NCBI GenBank assembly: GCA_037043015.1
Contig: CM073327.1
Location: 9,902,727-9,966,726 of the forward strand
Length of the DNA stretch: 64,000 nt
Direction of reading: 5' to 3'
From: Bryum argenteum
Taxonomy: Eukaryota; Streptophyta; Bryopsida; Bryales; Bryaceae
Shown here piece after piece: positions 12,701-25,883 of the stretch (position 1 is the stretch's first letter; every line of letters starts with the position of its first letter). The translations under genes were made by a program, and so were the position numbers. Below the pieces are notes generated by a model. That model was not told the origin of the DNA and ran no database searches. It worked only from the letters and a program-made list of their open reading frames with translations.

Positions 12701-15700
12701 CCACAAGAATATTATTTCCATTGCATGGCAGGACGAGACGGGTGCGTAACGTCGCTTTCCATGTTCTTCCTTCTACTGACTGTCGTCGATCTCACGTTCT
12801 CAAGTATTGTAGACTTGGCTCTTTTAGCCCCCGGATCGTCTTAAGCTTTTACTGTATCAAACTGAGCGTCTCACTCTTATGAATGAACGCGAGCATCAGT
12901 GAATTAGGTTGACCGGCGTTCCCTTATCTAAAACTTCGATGATTATATTGCTTTGAGCAGCTGGCTGCTGTACTTTCGAGATCTATATTACAGTTCTTGC
13001 ATTGTCCTAAACGCTTTCGTGTTCTTCATTTTGTGACGCAGATTGGTTGATACTGCTGTGAAAACGTCTCGAAGTGGTTATTTGCAGAGGTGTCTTATGA
13101 AGAATCTGGAGTCTTTAAGAGTTCACTATGATTTTACAGTCCGCGATTCCGACGGTTCAATAGTTCAGTTCCGTTATGGGGAGGATGGTGTTGATGTGAC
13201 GAAGACAAGTCATCTCTTGAAATTTGAGCTCTTGGCTGCTGTAAGCTCAATATCACTATCTAAAGCATGTGGTCATCTTTTCCGAAGTTGTACTAATGCC
13301 TGGTGAGGGCCTCTATAGTACTTTCTGCCCATTTTCCGAGGATGTTGATTTATTCTTGTATGCTTTGCAGAATCGAGACCTAGTATCTTCTAGACTGGGC
13401 AAAGACATGATTCAGCGACCTAAACAACGAAAAAAGTCACATGCAGTTGAGAGTGAGGAGAACGAAGAGGCAGGAGCATCACTTGGGGCTTCTTCTAAGG
13501 CTTTTGATGAGAAGGTGGAGGAGTTTATTGCTGGTGCTAGTCGAAGTATGAGTGAGAAGAAGCGGTTACATCTTAAAGGTCATAAAGCTAGGGAAGACTT
13601 CAGATATCTAATGTCGCTAAAGTTTGCTTCAAGTCTCGCTCAACCAGGTGAACCAGTTGGATGCCTGGCTGCACAGTCAGTGGGAGAACCTTCGACTCAG
13701 ATGACGTAAGGAATTGCAGTCCTTTTCAAACTCTCTACATCGGATTTTCTTGATACTGTTCACTAATCATGATGTTTGATTACCGATTGATGTGTTTTCT
13801 GCTGTTGAGCGTTATCATGTTGAGGCTATTCTCGAATTCTCTGGCCGGTTTCGAAAACTTTTGACACTTGGCTGAATTTTGACATCTTTGTCTTGATGTT
13901 CAGATTGAATACTTTCCATTTTGCTGGGCGAGGTGAGATGAATGTGACGCTAGGAATTCCCAGGTTGCGAGAAATATTTATGACAGCGTCATCAGATATT
14001 TCCACACCTATTATGACGTGCCCATTGTTGCCCGGAAAAACCAGGTACTATTCAGTTTTGATTTGAAGTGGACTTGCTGAGGTGTGCTTTTGAATAGAGA
14101 AGGTACATCTGGCTGATTGCACATCTGAACCCGTTTGGTCGTGGTCTAAAATGTGTCCCTTGGATGTCTATTGGCAATCGATCATCCGAAGCTTACTCCA
14201 AGACTCTTTCGAACTAGCATTTTCTCGGGTTAACTCTGATGACTGTGTTGATGAATCACTTTCTTTACAGGGAGGATGCGGAGAGACTTGCAACTAAGTT
14301 CAGGAAACTGCGTTTATTAGATATTTTAGAGAGTGTAGAGGTCGGCGAAGTTCCGTTTTCTACTGACAACGGTCAACCTTCAAAGATTTTTAAAGTGCGG
14401 TTGAAGATCTACGAATCTCACCGATTCCCACCACACTCTAATCTCGAGCTTGAAGAGATTGAGGTAGTTGTGCGGGAACAGTTTATACCTAAGTTGTTGA
14501 AAGAAATTGAGAAATCCGTCCAGTCAAGATCTGGAAAGAGGAAAGAAGATGTGGTCCATGTCAAGCCCATACAAACAGGAGCTTCTGGAGCAGAAACTTT
14601 TGATGACGGTATCTAAGCTCTCCTTTGTTTGAGTTCATCATTTGCACTTGTCAATATTCGTTCCACACACCCAGTTCTACCTGGCTTTCTTCCCCTTTGA
14701 TCTTTAGTTACTCTGGCACAAAGGCAGGTCTTAATCGTGTAAAAATTTCTACTGTGTCAGGTGCTGAAGATGGGGATCGTAAGCGACGGAAAAAGGGGAA
14801 GGATACGGAAGTTGGGGAAGCTGAGGAAGATGAAGAAGAGGAAGAGGGCGGTGATGAAGAAGGTGCCGATGCTGAGAAGCGGCGAGGTCAGGACAATGAT
14901 GAACGAGGTTACGATGATGACGTTGATGATGCTGAGGAAGAGATTGCTGAAAAAACCAAAGAATCCGATCTGCAAGAACAGGTATAATTCGTTCTCGTCA
15001 TTAATGATGGATCACTGATCATGGTTTCTTTCGAATACGAATTTACTGACACAACTTCTTGGCTACCCACCATTTTATAGAACCTGAGTACAATTATTAA
15101 TTTTAAATCAGTTACTGAAATTACTTGAACAGGCAATCTATGAAGACGACGCAGAAGATGATCAAGAACCAACCGAGAGGGTAGATGAGGATTCTGCAAC
15201 TCCTGTGACACCTGATGTGCCAAGAAAAAGCTCCGTGACGAAACCTCCTTCTGGCAAGGGGCAAAAGTCACAGAAGGTGGTTGCTGGAGCAGATATGCTG
15301 ACCGTCACTGAGGACGGGTTTGATATGCAATTTAGTTTCCAACGCTCGACTCCCCATATCATTCTCGCAGAGGTAACTAGCTGAACTTTGCTATTGCTGT
15401 GCTCTTATCTTTTGATGTGAACATTCCACTTTCTAGTTGGTGATGAGACACCTTTCTTAAGATGCACACTCCATCTGCTTGGGAGTATCGGAGGAGTTTT
15501 ACGGCACCCCGCTTTCTGGATCAGTGCTAGTGAACTGGCAGCGTTCCGTTCCTGGCTCTCAACTTTTGATGTGGAGGCAGCAAGCCCTATCAGCTCATAA
15601 AGTGGGGAGCCAGGATATTCTCCTTATTAGAGATTTCTACTCTTTTTGGTTTTTGTTGTGCTCTCTGATCATTTCATTCGTTCCATTTTATCATAAATCA

Positions 15701-16401
15701 ACGTTGCAAGATATTAGAAGAAACTAAGTGCATTATGATGACTCGCAGATTGTAGAGAAGGTGGCATCCCAGGTGTCTGTCCGAGCAGTGAGCAATATTG
15801 AAAAATGTGCCGTGATCGACTACAAGGGAAACCCCTCTTGTCCCGCATTGCAGACTGATGGAGTGAACTTCGAGGGCATATGGATGCTCTTCGACGACCT
15901 TGATCTGAATCAGCTCACAACGAACAATGTGGCATCCATGCTCAAGGTGTGTGCTCGCTACCAATACTGGTCAGAGTACTGTTTGTCGTAGGGGTCTATT
16001 ACTGCAATTGCTTGACAGTTTCAACTAATATTGTGAGGTTTGTGCAGATTTATGGAGTAGAGGCATGTCGGGCCACAATTTTGTCAGAAGTACAGGCAGT
16101 GTTTGGATCATATGGTATCTCAGTGAATCCAAGGCATCTGGCTCTGATAGCCGACTTCATGACGTTTCAAGGCGGTTATCGGGCCTGCAATCGGATGGGT
16201 ATCAATTCATCTGCATCGCCGTTTCTGAAGATGAGCTTCGAAACCGCCACTGTGTTCCTTATGGACGCCACCCTGCAAAAGTTCTCAGATTACTTAGAGT
16301 CGCCGTCTGCCCGGATTGTTATGGGAAGAATTGTCGAGATGGGAACTGGGTCATTTGACCTTCTCCAGAACATTGATCAAATGATAGCAGCACAAGGCTA
16401 A
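6774..16401 (+). CDS. NRPA1: DNA-directed RNA polymerase I largest subunit
   Basis: Catalytic subunit of Pol I, which makes the large rRNA precursor in the nucleolus. The model has 24 exons: 6774-6800, 7028-7197, 7296-7455, 7629-7946, 8045-8302, 8481-8669, 8874-9057, 9302-9498, 9800-10069, 10263-10351, 10497-10644, 10794-11012, 11307-11573, 11805-11946, 12132-12343, 12539-12741, 13042-13240, 13371-13705, 13904-14044, 14271-14608, 14761-14981, 15133-15372, 15749-15946 and 16048-16401. They keep phase and give 1692 aa, near the Arabidopsis length. Visible landmarks are the clamp zinc-binding CxxC and [10 protein letters not shown] near residues 67-85, a second CENC zinc pair in exon 4, and the Mg-binding loop [10 protein letters not shown] at about 624-633. 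The trigger-loop region ([19 protein letters not shown]) lies near 1190-1206. A Pol I-type acidic insertion (exons 21-22, from about residue 1356) precedes the conserved jaw and C-terminal blocks. The short first exon (9 codons) is the least certain part. Confidence 0.96.
7401..7591 (+). repeat. Partial tandem duplication of NRPA1 exon 3 end and intron 3 start
   Basis: The segment 7401-7500 (end of exon 3 plus the intron start with a TTTAGGG-like run) recurs at about 7504-7590 with several differences. The second copy lies wholly inside intron 3. It keeps the run encoding CHHFKM but lacks the donor site, so it looks like a decayed exon copy. Confidence 0.8.
9533..9634. mobile_element. Stowaway-like MITE in NRPA1 intron 8
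   Basis: A 102-base element begins CTCCCTCTGTCCCATTATAA and ends with its inverted complement, with TA on both sides (9531-9532 and 9635-9636). TA target duplication and CTCCCTCTGT termini are the hallmark of Stowaway MITEs of the Tc1/mariner superfamily. It has no coding capacity and lies 34 bases after the exon 8 donor. Confidence 0.93.
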
Positions 16402-16830
16402 ATGACTTTATCATGCCATGTAGGTTTATCCAATGCACGAATACTTTAGTGTTAGCGCCGTAGTAATCGGTTGAGTCTATCTTAGCATTTTTCCCATTTA
16501 AAGAAACTTAGACTAGGTACTACATTCTGTGAACGTGTATTACTTGAAGCACACTCATGACAATTGGAGCTGCATTTGTGGTTGTAGCATTTGTGGTTGT
16601 AGCATTTGTGGTTGTAGCATCTGAGGATACGACCATGTCTAATTGTTTTAAGCACGAAGATTCAGAGATTGCAATTGGAAGCAACACACAGAAGCCACTG
16701 CTGTGTGACATTGACGTAGAAGAGGTTGAATGGGACTTCATTGCATGGAACCGAATGGTTTCCAGCCTGTTCACTTCTGCTCCGTGTAAAGTGAGATCCG
16801 TGTTGAACCCTAATGTCGACTAGCAACAAA
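16402..16830 (+). other. 3' flank of NRPA1 with 15-base tandem repeat
   Basis: Downstream of the NRPA1 stop. At about 16569-16620 a 15-base unit (GCATTTGTGGTTGTA) occurs three times in a row. It sits in an 88-aa open frame with AFVVV repeats that shows no known domain and is probably untranslated. Confidence 0.5.
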
Positions 16831-19800
16831 ACAGCCAAACAGTCTCAAAATGCCGAAAACCACCCTCTTCAGGTGAAAATTTCTAGGTGCCAAGGTGAAA
16901 TTATTTAAAAATATTTAGGTGAAACTTTTAAAGATTTTGACATACTTTCAGGTATGCAAGCGTAATCTAGTTCGTAACTTGTATGTGTAAATGTATATCA
17001 AATCTCAGATTCAATTCCTTAACATTTGTGAGATCATAAAGTTCAAAGTTGGAGAAAAAGTTTTTCTCCTTATGTACAAAGGGTAACTAGTTTTGAGGGC
17101 CAACAAATCCATTTTGGTAAAAACCTTTATATGAGGCTCAACACATTCTTGTTTCTAGATGAGTTAGGAACATATCTATGCAATTTTTAACCTCATACGA
17201 CCTATACAACCTAAAGAAATACTTGATTATTCACATAGATGTATGCTGAAATTCCACTACAAAGGCCAATGAATCTTTGATAGTAAACATGCCATGTGGG
17301 GAATAGTTGGATTGAAGATCCGTATGGGGAGATCATGCCTTAAAACTTTATTTACATGTAGAAAAAACAAAACTTGAAAAAAAAGTAAAACCTCAATTGT
17401 TGGTGAATTTTTGAAGTTTCTGCAATTTAAATAATTTGGGACACAATTAGAGAATAAATGAGCATATACCGTGGTTTGGGCAGTTTTGGGCAGACTTGGG
17501 ATAGTGTTTTCAAACTTGAACCATAAATATCTCCTAAAGTATGAGGAATTTTGAAGCTCGAAAGAACTTTTCGAAAAGGTATGGAAAAACTTTCCAACTT
17601 GGAAAAGGTTTCAACTTCATGCAAGTAGATGATGAAGGCTGACCAATCCCTAATCAACCAAAGTATGGGCTTAGTTGACTTTAGGGGTGAGATGCTTCCC
17701 TATATCATCCCTGTGAGTAGAAAGGAGGAAGATGCTAGTTGCATTATAATTGCTTTTGGCCAAGCTTGCGTCTATTCGATTTTGACTCGTTTGAAAAAAC
17801 TCCAATCCATCCAACTTGCATGCATACCCTTGTTTGCCCATGCATATCAACGTGCATTGTGCATTGTGAATTGTGCTTTTTTTTGTAAAGGATGACTTCT
17901 TAATACTCACTTGTGCTCCTAATCCTTGTCTTTGATGTTGTATACAACACGCACTTCCTACTTGCATCTTAACATTATTTATAGTATAGAAACCTATGAA
18001 CAAAAATTCTCATTTTAACTAAGTGTTGTACATTACCTTTTTGGTCTCAAAATTAGTCCCATTTCTTGTAGTAGACCTAATATCATCAACATCTATTCAA
18101 GTCCTTTGCCAATGAGGAACTATATAATTTACAATTGTATCCCATTGTCTACACACTCACCTTTTTATCGTGAAATCTGTAGTCTTTACATCCTTTTATT
18201 GCAACAATTTCTATGATACAATGGTGTTTATTGAGACTATATGAATACTTTATATTGCTATATACGGCAACATTACAAACACTATATTTTACCTCCAAGC
18301 CCACAGAGCAAAAGAAAAACAGAAGGGTAGTTCCGAAAGTGAGGCAATCACCACTTTTGAAGACTATTTCCACTTCTAGAACATTACTTAGGTCAGCCTG
18401 CTAATTTCCACAAGTTTGAAGTTACAAAATTTTAAGCAATTCTGTAACTCAATGATGGGATAAGGGTGGTTGGACAGCTCTTCTTAAGGGAGGCGACATC
18501 ATCTAGGTCGGTTGCGATATCACTGATGTTACAAAATAACAGTGATATTACATGGAGCGGCAGTGATAAGAGTGATCGTATCATCAGAAAGCCACCATTC
18601 CAATCGCATAGGAATGTAGGTTTGGTATGGCAATGTGGCGCTTGGAGTACTTTCATTCTAGCAGAGGTGCAATACATTACAATTAGGTCACAATGGTTCT
18701 TGTTTGGCAATTGTGAAGGTAATCTGGGAACTTCGACACACTAAAGTATGTTACATGGCCTCCTCAGGAACCACGTGCTGCAGCTACCAGTTCGCAAGCA
18801 ACGACCAGACTAAGTTAGCCATATTCAGGTTGAGAGTCTGCATGTTTCAGCAAACTAAACGATACTGCTGGAGAATGTCACGCTCTCAGACGGAATGTGA
18901 ATATAATGATTACGCACCTAATGAATGTCTCTCTTAGAATGTTCTGAGCTTGAAGTAGTTTATGTTAACCTCCTGAACTCAGATTGAAAGTGCTCAAATC
19001 TGTGCGGTGGACGGTGAACCTTGCGGACAACATTACCGTCGCTGAAGTCATGCTGTGCGGTGGTTAGAATTCTCTGGAGTTGCAAAAGACTCGAGATGAC
19101 TCGTTGATCAACGTCTGTTATTGCGGTTCGCATGCTGTGACTTCTGCTCCACTTTGATGTGCTATGTTCCTAAATGATCTATTGCTCCAATGAAACTGTA
19201 CTTCGCAGTGTAGGTTGCTTTAAATATTGTGCGTTCTACTTCCGCCGGTCAGTATACATCACACCGTTCTCACACAGGGATATTCTTGCTTTCAATTATG
19301 TGAATCCACAAACGTGACGAGTAACGCTCCACCAAACAGAAGATTCTTGTTTCACTTTTGTCCTGTCCAGGAGCGCTTTCATGAAAACGAAATCCCCTCG
19401 CATCTATCTGTCAATGGTATCACTAACGAAAGTTTCCTTATTATTGATTCTCTATGGTTGAGCAGCCCAAAATGGCGCAGTGCCGAAAATGGAGCCCTAG
19501 TAATCTTCACTGCCACGTACATAATAGCTTCTCCATACAACAGTACCATGTACACACTGCAAAGATTATAGGGCGTCACTTTAGGGCACCATTTTAGGAA
19601 CACCTATATTTCCATCTTTAGAAATTCATTACTTACTGTAGAAGAGTCGAAAAATGATGATTCCACTTGCTCTATTTTTCTACTAATTTTCCACATGCAC
19701 AAAAATTGCTTGCACTGGCAACATTCCTCTAGATTTTCTGTGCTGAAAATTGCGCCATTATAGGACACCTTACCATACTCAAAGTAGTGGTTGAGCGATC

Positions 19801-20300
19801 ACATACACCAAAGCGGAACCCAGGCGGGCTCGAGAGAGACTGAAGAATCAAAGCCTGACAAGGAGCAGATAAAGAACAATAAATGCCGACAAGTTCGAGT
19901 CATCTTGTCAGCAAGAGCTACGCTACAGTGCCTGCCAAAAGAAAAGGGTTCAATGACTCTAAAACTCACCCTAAAACTCCTTCAACTGAAAAACCCTTGT
20001 GTGCACAGGGCCGACTCACCATGAAACCAGCAAGCGCTTGCAAGTTGCAACATGCTCGAAGTTGGATTCAACCTAAGTTCGTCGATAGCAGGAAGGTACG
20101 AACCACGAAGACTAAGACTGCGATGTTCGCGATGAAGCTAGCGGGCCGGGGTCTCCAAACAGATAGAGGAACTTGCGTAGATACTGTGCATGGGCCAAAT
20201 ACTGTCTCATGAGTGGATATGTTTCAAGCACACACCCATCATTCGAACAAGCCAACATCTGACCCTGCACACCATCCACGCCAGTTCCGATACATGTCAG
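16830..20300. other. Gene-poor repeat-rich DNA
   Basis: About 17040-17230 is a reverse-orientation copy of a dispersed AT-rich repeat also present at 21390-21650, 31070-31410, 46341-46775 and 46815-47254 (shared blocks on GTTAGGAACA and ATGCTGAAATTC). From 18.4 to 20.3 kb the DNA is less AT-rich and holds several open frames of 75-115 aa without recognisable domains. I could not build a spliced gene from them. Confidence 0.45.
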
Positions 20301-23300
20301 CTCGATCGTCCTCAGCAGTCACAGTGAGAGAGAACTTCTGACTATCCTGCAAAGTAACTGCTTAGCTAGCAAGGACAGACAGTACGTAAATGTGTGAATG
20401 CGGGCGGCAGTGAGAGAAGTCTGACTGTCAGTTTTTCTAGCTAATGTATGTGTGTCGAAGTAGAAGGTGGGTGTTGATTGAAGCTTTTTATGCAGCGGAA
20501 AGAGGAAAGGGGCACAGACTGAAGCTGTGCTTTGAGCACGCAGAGCACGCACAAGGTCAGGCTGGGGAGTGTGTGAGGGCGTCGCTCTGGAAGAGAGTGG
20601 TCTGCCTCGGTTGGCGCGACGATGACTCGTGAGCCCCTTGCCCCCTCCCCCTTTGCTCCAAGCCTCCAACGCACTACTCTACCTACTAGACGTCGAAGTA
20701 TTCCACTTCTTTTATTATTTAGACTAGTTGGTTGTAGGTTTTCTTTTAATCAAATTTGGTATCAGGCGAAGGAGGTTTGTTTTCATTGACATTTATTGTT
20801 TTTTATGTGACTATGTATCATACCTGTTTTACTCCTGCACTTATATGTCATATACTTTCAATTGGTTGCATTTTGAAATGCTAATTTTTCTAAAGACATC
20901 GTGGAAAAAGTATAGAGGAATTCTTAAGTGAGTCTTTGTTGTCAAAATTTTACGATGTAGGTAGTGTAGTCAATGGATGTGTAGGTCTTAAGTTTCTCTA
21001 AATGTACCACAACTCTAGTTATGTAGTCAAGTTACAATGAGAAATTTAAAGAAGTATGATTTGAAGTTTTTGTGTGATTAAGATTACACAATTCATTTGA
21101 AAGGTAAGTGTTTGGATGTATGTTTCTGATCTCACTGAAAATCTACCGTTGTCAAATCGATGAGGTTAAATGTTTCATGAGTTTAGTTTTGATCTTGCAG
21201 CTTTCTCTACTTAGAGTCTGAAAATCAATCGCTAAAGTCAAAAGGCCTCAAAACCACCAAAAACTTTCAAAACTACACTATTTTGATATAAGGTGCAAAT
21301 TTTCAACTGTTCAAAATAAAGAGGAAACAACCTTAGGTCTGGCAATTATGTACATGTACTCCAAATCTTGGGTTTGCGCTCTTTATTAGTTGTGAGATCA
21401 TAATATTCAAAGTTGGAAAAAAAGACTTTTCTCCCCTGTTGCAGAATAGATTTGAAGTGTTTCGTGAGCAAAAAAACCAACTTTAAAAGAAAATTTGCTC
21501 GAGGCTTTAGTATTCTTATTCTAACGTGGGCAAGAAATATATACATGCAATTTCTAGCCTCATAGGACCTAAAAAAGCGATAGGAATGCTTTATCATTTG
21601 TATGTAGGTATGCTGAAATTCAAATACAAAGGCTCGTTTATGAGAATAAAAAAGCTCATAAAGAAATATTGAATAGAAATTCAAATTATGAGAATATGCC
21701 CTAGAACCTTATTTACAAGTACCAAAAAAATGGTGTGTGGGGCGATAGAGGGTCGAGCAAATGGCGACCGCCGGTCGGCCTTTGTCGAGTTGTCAAAAAA
21801 GACAACTCTGGTTGAATACCATACATCAATACTATTCAAAATATTGATCCTTCAGAACGTACACATGGTTGGTAGGGAAGGACATATCTATCCTAAAAGA
21901 ATATGAAGTCACTAGTAAGCAACAATGCAATGATGCCAAATAGTTGAAGTTTCTCACAAAATCTACGATGTTGAGATTGAATCAACCCCTTCCATGCGAT
22001 GAAATTTTGTTATGAATCCAATCAGTAAACTTTGTTGACATTTCTTTGCTTTCCAAAGTCATAAATTTCTAAATTACACCCTTGTCTCAGTTGCCCTACT
22101 AGCATGGCCCGTAGTGTTGTCACACCTACATGTATATTTTAACCATGCATGCCCGCTTCATCCTTGTTCCGTGTCTTCTCTCCTGTTCTTTCTAGGCTCA
22201 TAGGTCTACGTTTCTATTCTTAGTAGATTATTTAAGACTCCAAACAACGTGATTTTTGCACTTGTTGTGTTTTTATTGCTTATCTGCTCCATCAAAAATT
22301 AGGTTATCTTTTGTAATTTTTGGTATTTTCTAAATAATCATAAATACTCTAAGGTTTAATATTTCGGAATCTGCAAGGCCAATTGGCAATCCAATCGTAA
22401 CAAACAACTCTTTTGAGTGACGAGCTTTCAATAACAACTTCCACATCTCAATTAGACCGATGGTGCCCAAGATTTTGGCATTGTCACAAACAAACATATG
22501 CTTCAACCTACAAAAGTCCCAACCTATTCTTAGCCAAAAACCACATCTTTGAAAAAATTACAACATGGATATATTGTCGGTTAATTATTCAAATCTCAAT
22601 CGTGTAAAGTTTTAATAGACTTATCATAGGTCATGTGGATCAAATTTTGAGTTGGGAACCCTCATAGATAGATAGACCTGAGTATATTAGTACTCAAAAA
22701 ATTACAAACTTCATTGTTTCACTTTGAAGTGGAAATGCTACCAATAGATCTATTGCAATGAAAACACCACCAACTAGAAACAGTAGAAAGTTGTTCACCT
22801 TCATCTCAATAACAACATCCTCATACCAAAAGATTCTCCAAAAGAATATCTTTGCTAAGGTAATAACCTTGTAATGATAATAGGGCCCTAACATCTACAA
22901 AGGAAAAGAAGCCCAAAACAAGGCCTATTGCACTAAAATGCGTGAAATTTAAAGCATTCAAGTTTCTAGGACTAAAAGTAGATTCAATTTGGAAAGTAAC
23001 CCAAGAAACATGGAAGTGGACTCACATTGTATTGGCCGATCTATCCAAAAATCTGATTTTTTACCTCTAGAATGTACATGTCACATAGATAAGATTTCCC
23101 AATTTCAACCTTACTCCAAATTTATCGAATTCGGCCCATGCAACCACCGGTGGGTGAGCCTAGAATCAAAACCAAAGTGAGTCTAAAAGTGATAAACTCA
23201 AGATCCAGATTCCTCCATGACCAACAACCATTCGCCACCTACGATACAGTACCCAAGGAAGCAACTCGAGAGCCTCTTCCAAGGAGTAAAAATCAAAACA

Positions 23301-24707
23301 AGCTTCTACACACCAAGGAGTACAAAACCATGATATATCTTGAACCACCCATTCAAAAGCTCAAAGGACAGAAGAAAGGGGGCTTCGGATTATCAGCTAT
23401 CATGGCAAACATTCCAACTTGTAGCTTCTGAAGGAATCAATGCAAAATTAGGCTGCAAAGTGGAACTAGTACGGCAAGCAGTGGACACACTGAGCAAAGC
23501 TTTGAGCACACGCTCACCACACTCATCACAAACTTGCTCAATTGATGAACACACTCTCACATTGTGGCCTTTTCTCTTCTGAAACGGCGACCTCCATGGA
23601 ACTACACCTGGAATACAAAACAAAAACAACCAGAATTATGTAAGCTGACTTTGAGTTATTCATATTTTACAGCAAGAACTACGTAAGTTGACTTTGTGAT
23701 ATTATTATGTTACAGTTTTCTTAGACATAATATGCAAGTAATGAAATTATATCCAATTGTACTTAAAGGAAAAGAATCTTCTGCCAATGGAATGTTGACT
23801 TTTTAAAATGATATATTCTTGGATGTCATGTCAACTCCAACATTCCCAGCCTCTGACGTCTGCGGATTGTCGCAGTGGAATGTTGATTTTTACGTGTGCT
23901 TCACTCATTCAGTTCTCATTTATGAAGCATTGAAGCATAATTACTAGAATTTTACACAATAAGAAAAAGTCTCATTTATGAATCATATTAGAATTTTACA
24001 CAATAAGAAAGGAAGGTATAGTAAGACCTTCACTATGTAACAACATTGATTCATCTAGGGCCTTTCTTGCCACATGGACCCCATGAGTGCATTTAGTACT
24101 AAAATTTTAGTTTTTGAGTACTGCCCCCAGACCTCTTGTACTTTCTCAGGGGAGGAAGCAACTACAAATGATATGGGGTAAATCCTCTCCTCCAAGACTC
24201 CCCGCCCCCAAGACCCCTTGCCCCCAATACCCCTTCAGCTAGAGTGGTGGACCCCTCCCATACCCCCTCTTCTCCACATTTTCAAGTGTGCTTTGCGGCC
24301 CGCATTCCAGGGCGTTACTGAGATTTTGAGAGATAGTACTTAGATGATTGTAGTAAGAGCTTTGGATGAGAGTTGAAGGGTTTACCCCTTCTGATTTTGC
24401 AATATTCCATGCTTTGAACAAATAATTATCTCATTAAGTATTCTAAGTGGTTGTATTCACATCATGTAATCAACCTACAAATCAACACCCAAAAGCACAA
24501 AAAAGTCATGGTACATATCCCAAGTTAGTCAATCAAGGTTATAAATTGATTCTGGCTTTCTTGGATCTTTAGAGGTTTAGAACGAGTTATATATACTTGT
24601 TTTCAATATTTACTCTAGGATATATCAATAAAATCATTTGCAAAAGGTGAATCTGAACATCACCAAAGGTTTCTAGTCAAGGCCCCAAAAGATTCACCAA
24701 ACTCGTG

Positions 24708-24740
<33 letters not shown>

Positions 24741-25570
24741 GAAGCTTTCATAGTAATTGGGGTAATAATTTTAGAAGGTTGACAAAGTTTTCTAATAAAA
24801 AAATTAAATATGTCAATGTGGGTGCAAATTGAATGGGTTATAGACTTTTCAGGTCGTAGATGTATTAATAACATCCTAAGGCTAATATGAGCACCCTGGC
24901 TACATTCAAGTTACGAGAAGAGCCCTAAAATGTACATCTTGGAACCATGTTGTTCTCAGTGCTGGGCAAATATCAACGGTCCATCAATGGTATATCAAAC
25001 TGATATCTAGGTTGTACATGAGTGATACTCATGTAATATACATGTCATACTTGGGTATCTTTTAAGATTTTTAATCAGACAAAAACTTGAACTTCCAAAT
25101 TTAAATTGGCAACTTGAAACTCCATTATGTTTAGGTGTAACTGTATGCCGGCTCTTCCCGTACGATGGTCCGGCCCGTACATCGGTCCAAATGAGGAGAC
25201 TGAAGACAAAACTAAGAGAAGTAGGAAGGTAACTGAAGATCCAAGCTGCAACTTGAAACAATAATACGGAAATGCTGGAGCCACAGGCAGGCTGGAAGGG
25301 GTAGAGGTCAACGAACAATAGCCATCCAAGCTAGTACAGTATGAACAATTCCGAAATGAATCGGACCAGGCCCCATGCAAAGAGGGAAATGGCTTGGACT
25401 GGGCTCCGGATCTTCAGCGCACGTGACGGCCATGCAACGGCGCCCGCCCGCACACGCCCCGCCCCTGCCGCGAGCGTGCCGGCCTCCGCCGCTGTGCGCT
25501 TCCCTGGGGTCCCTGCCTGCCCCCTCATTTCCGCGAACCCCCCGTCCATGGATCAGGCATCTATTCCCAC
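20300..25570. other. Gene-poor repeat-rich DNA upstream of FRO
   Basis: Holds decayed dispersed repeats at 21390-21650 and about 22680-22830. Two loose tandem pairs of about 50 bases lie at 23630-23730 and 23900-24010, and a poly(A) tract at 24715-24740. The stretch at 20757 resembles a Copia-type primer binding site (TGGTATCAG), but no long terminal repeats or coding region could be matched. The DNA becomes GC-rich at 25380-25560, just before the FRO promoter. Confidence 0.45.
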
Positions 25571-25578
25571 CCGGTCAC

Positions 25579-25584
25579 TATAAA
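25579..25584 (+). promoter_or_regulatory. Possible TATA box of FRO
   Basis: TATAAA about 300 bases before the FRO ATG, following a GC-rich stretch. This is the best core-promoter match upstream of the gene. The distance allows a long or spliced 5' leader, which I cannot verify. Confidence 0.35.
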
Positions 25585-25883
25585 GCACGACGGGGTCGCT
25601 CCATGCTCATGTCAGCGTCTTCCAGCCACGCTCTCAGCTCCCGTACCACTTTTTGCTGCATTGATCCTTCAGGTATCATCTGGGGTCCGGCACGCTCTCA
25701 TCACAGGTGTGCCTTTTGTTGCATCAGAATCATGCGTGCATGTCAGGCACGCTCTGATCTGATCATGTTTGTGTGATCAGGTGTTACTGTATGTCGCTAG
25801 CAATCGAGGTTGACTTTGACATGTGACTACTGTTAAACTGCAGTAAGTAACTGCTGCATGACTTGGAGCTAACCGGGTCGACC

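Noticed and set aside
16557-16823. 88-codon frame with AFVVV repeats after NRPA1
   Set aside because: The repeats come from a 15-base tandem array in the 3' flank; there is no sign of a real gene.
20319-20669. 116-codon minus-strand frame
   Set aside because: Low-complexity, with no domain and no conserved splice neighbours; likely chance in a GC-richer patch.
20700-20780. Copia-like primer binding site (TGGTATCAG) suggesting an LTR element
   Set aside because: No matching long terminal repeats, polypurine tract or protein domains were found nearby.
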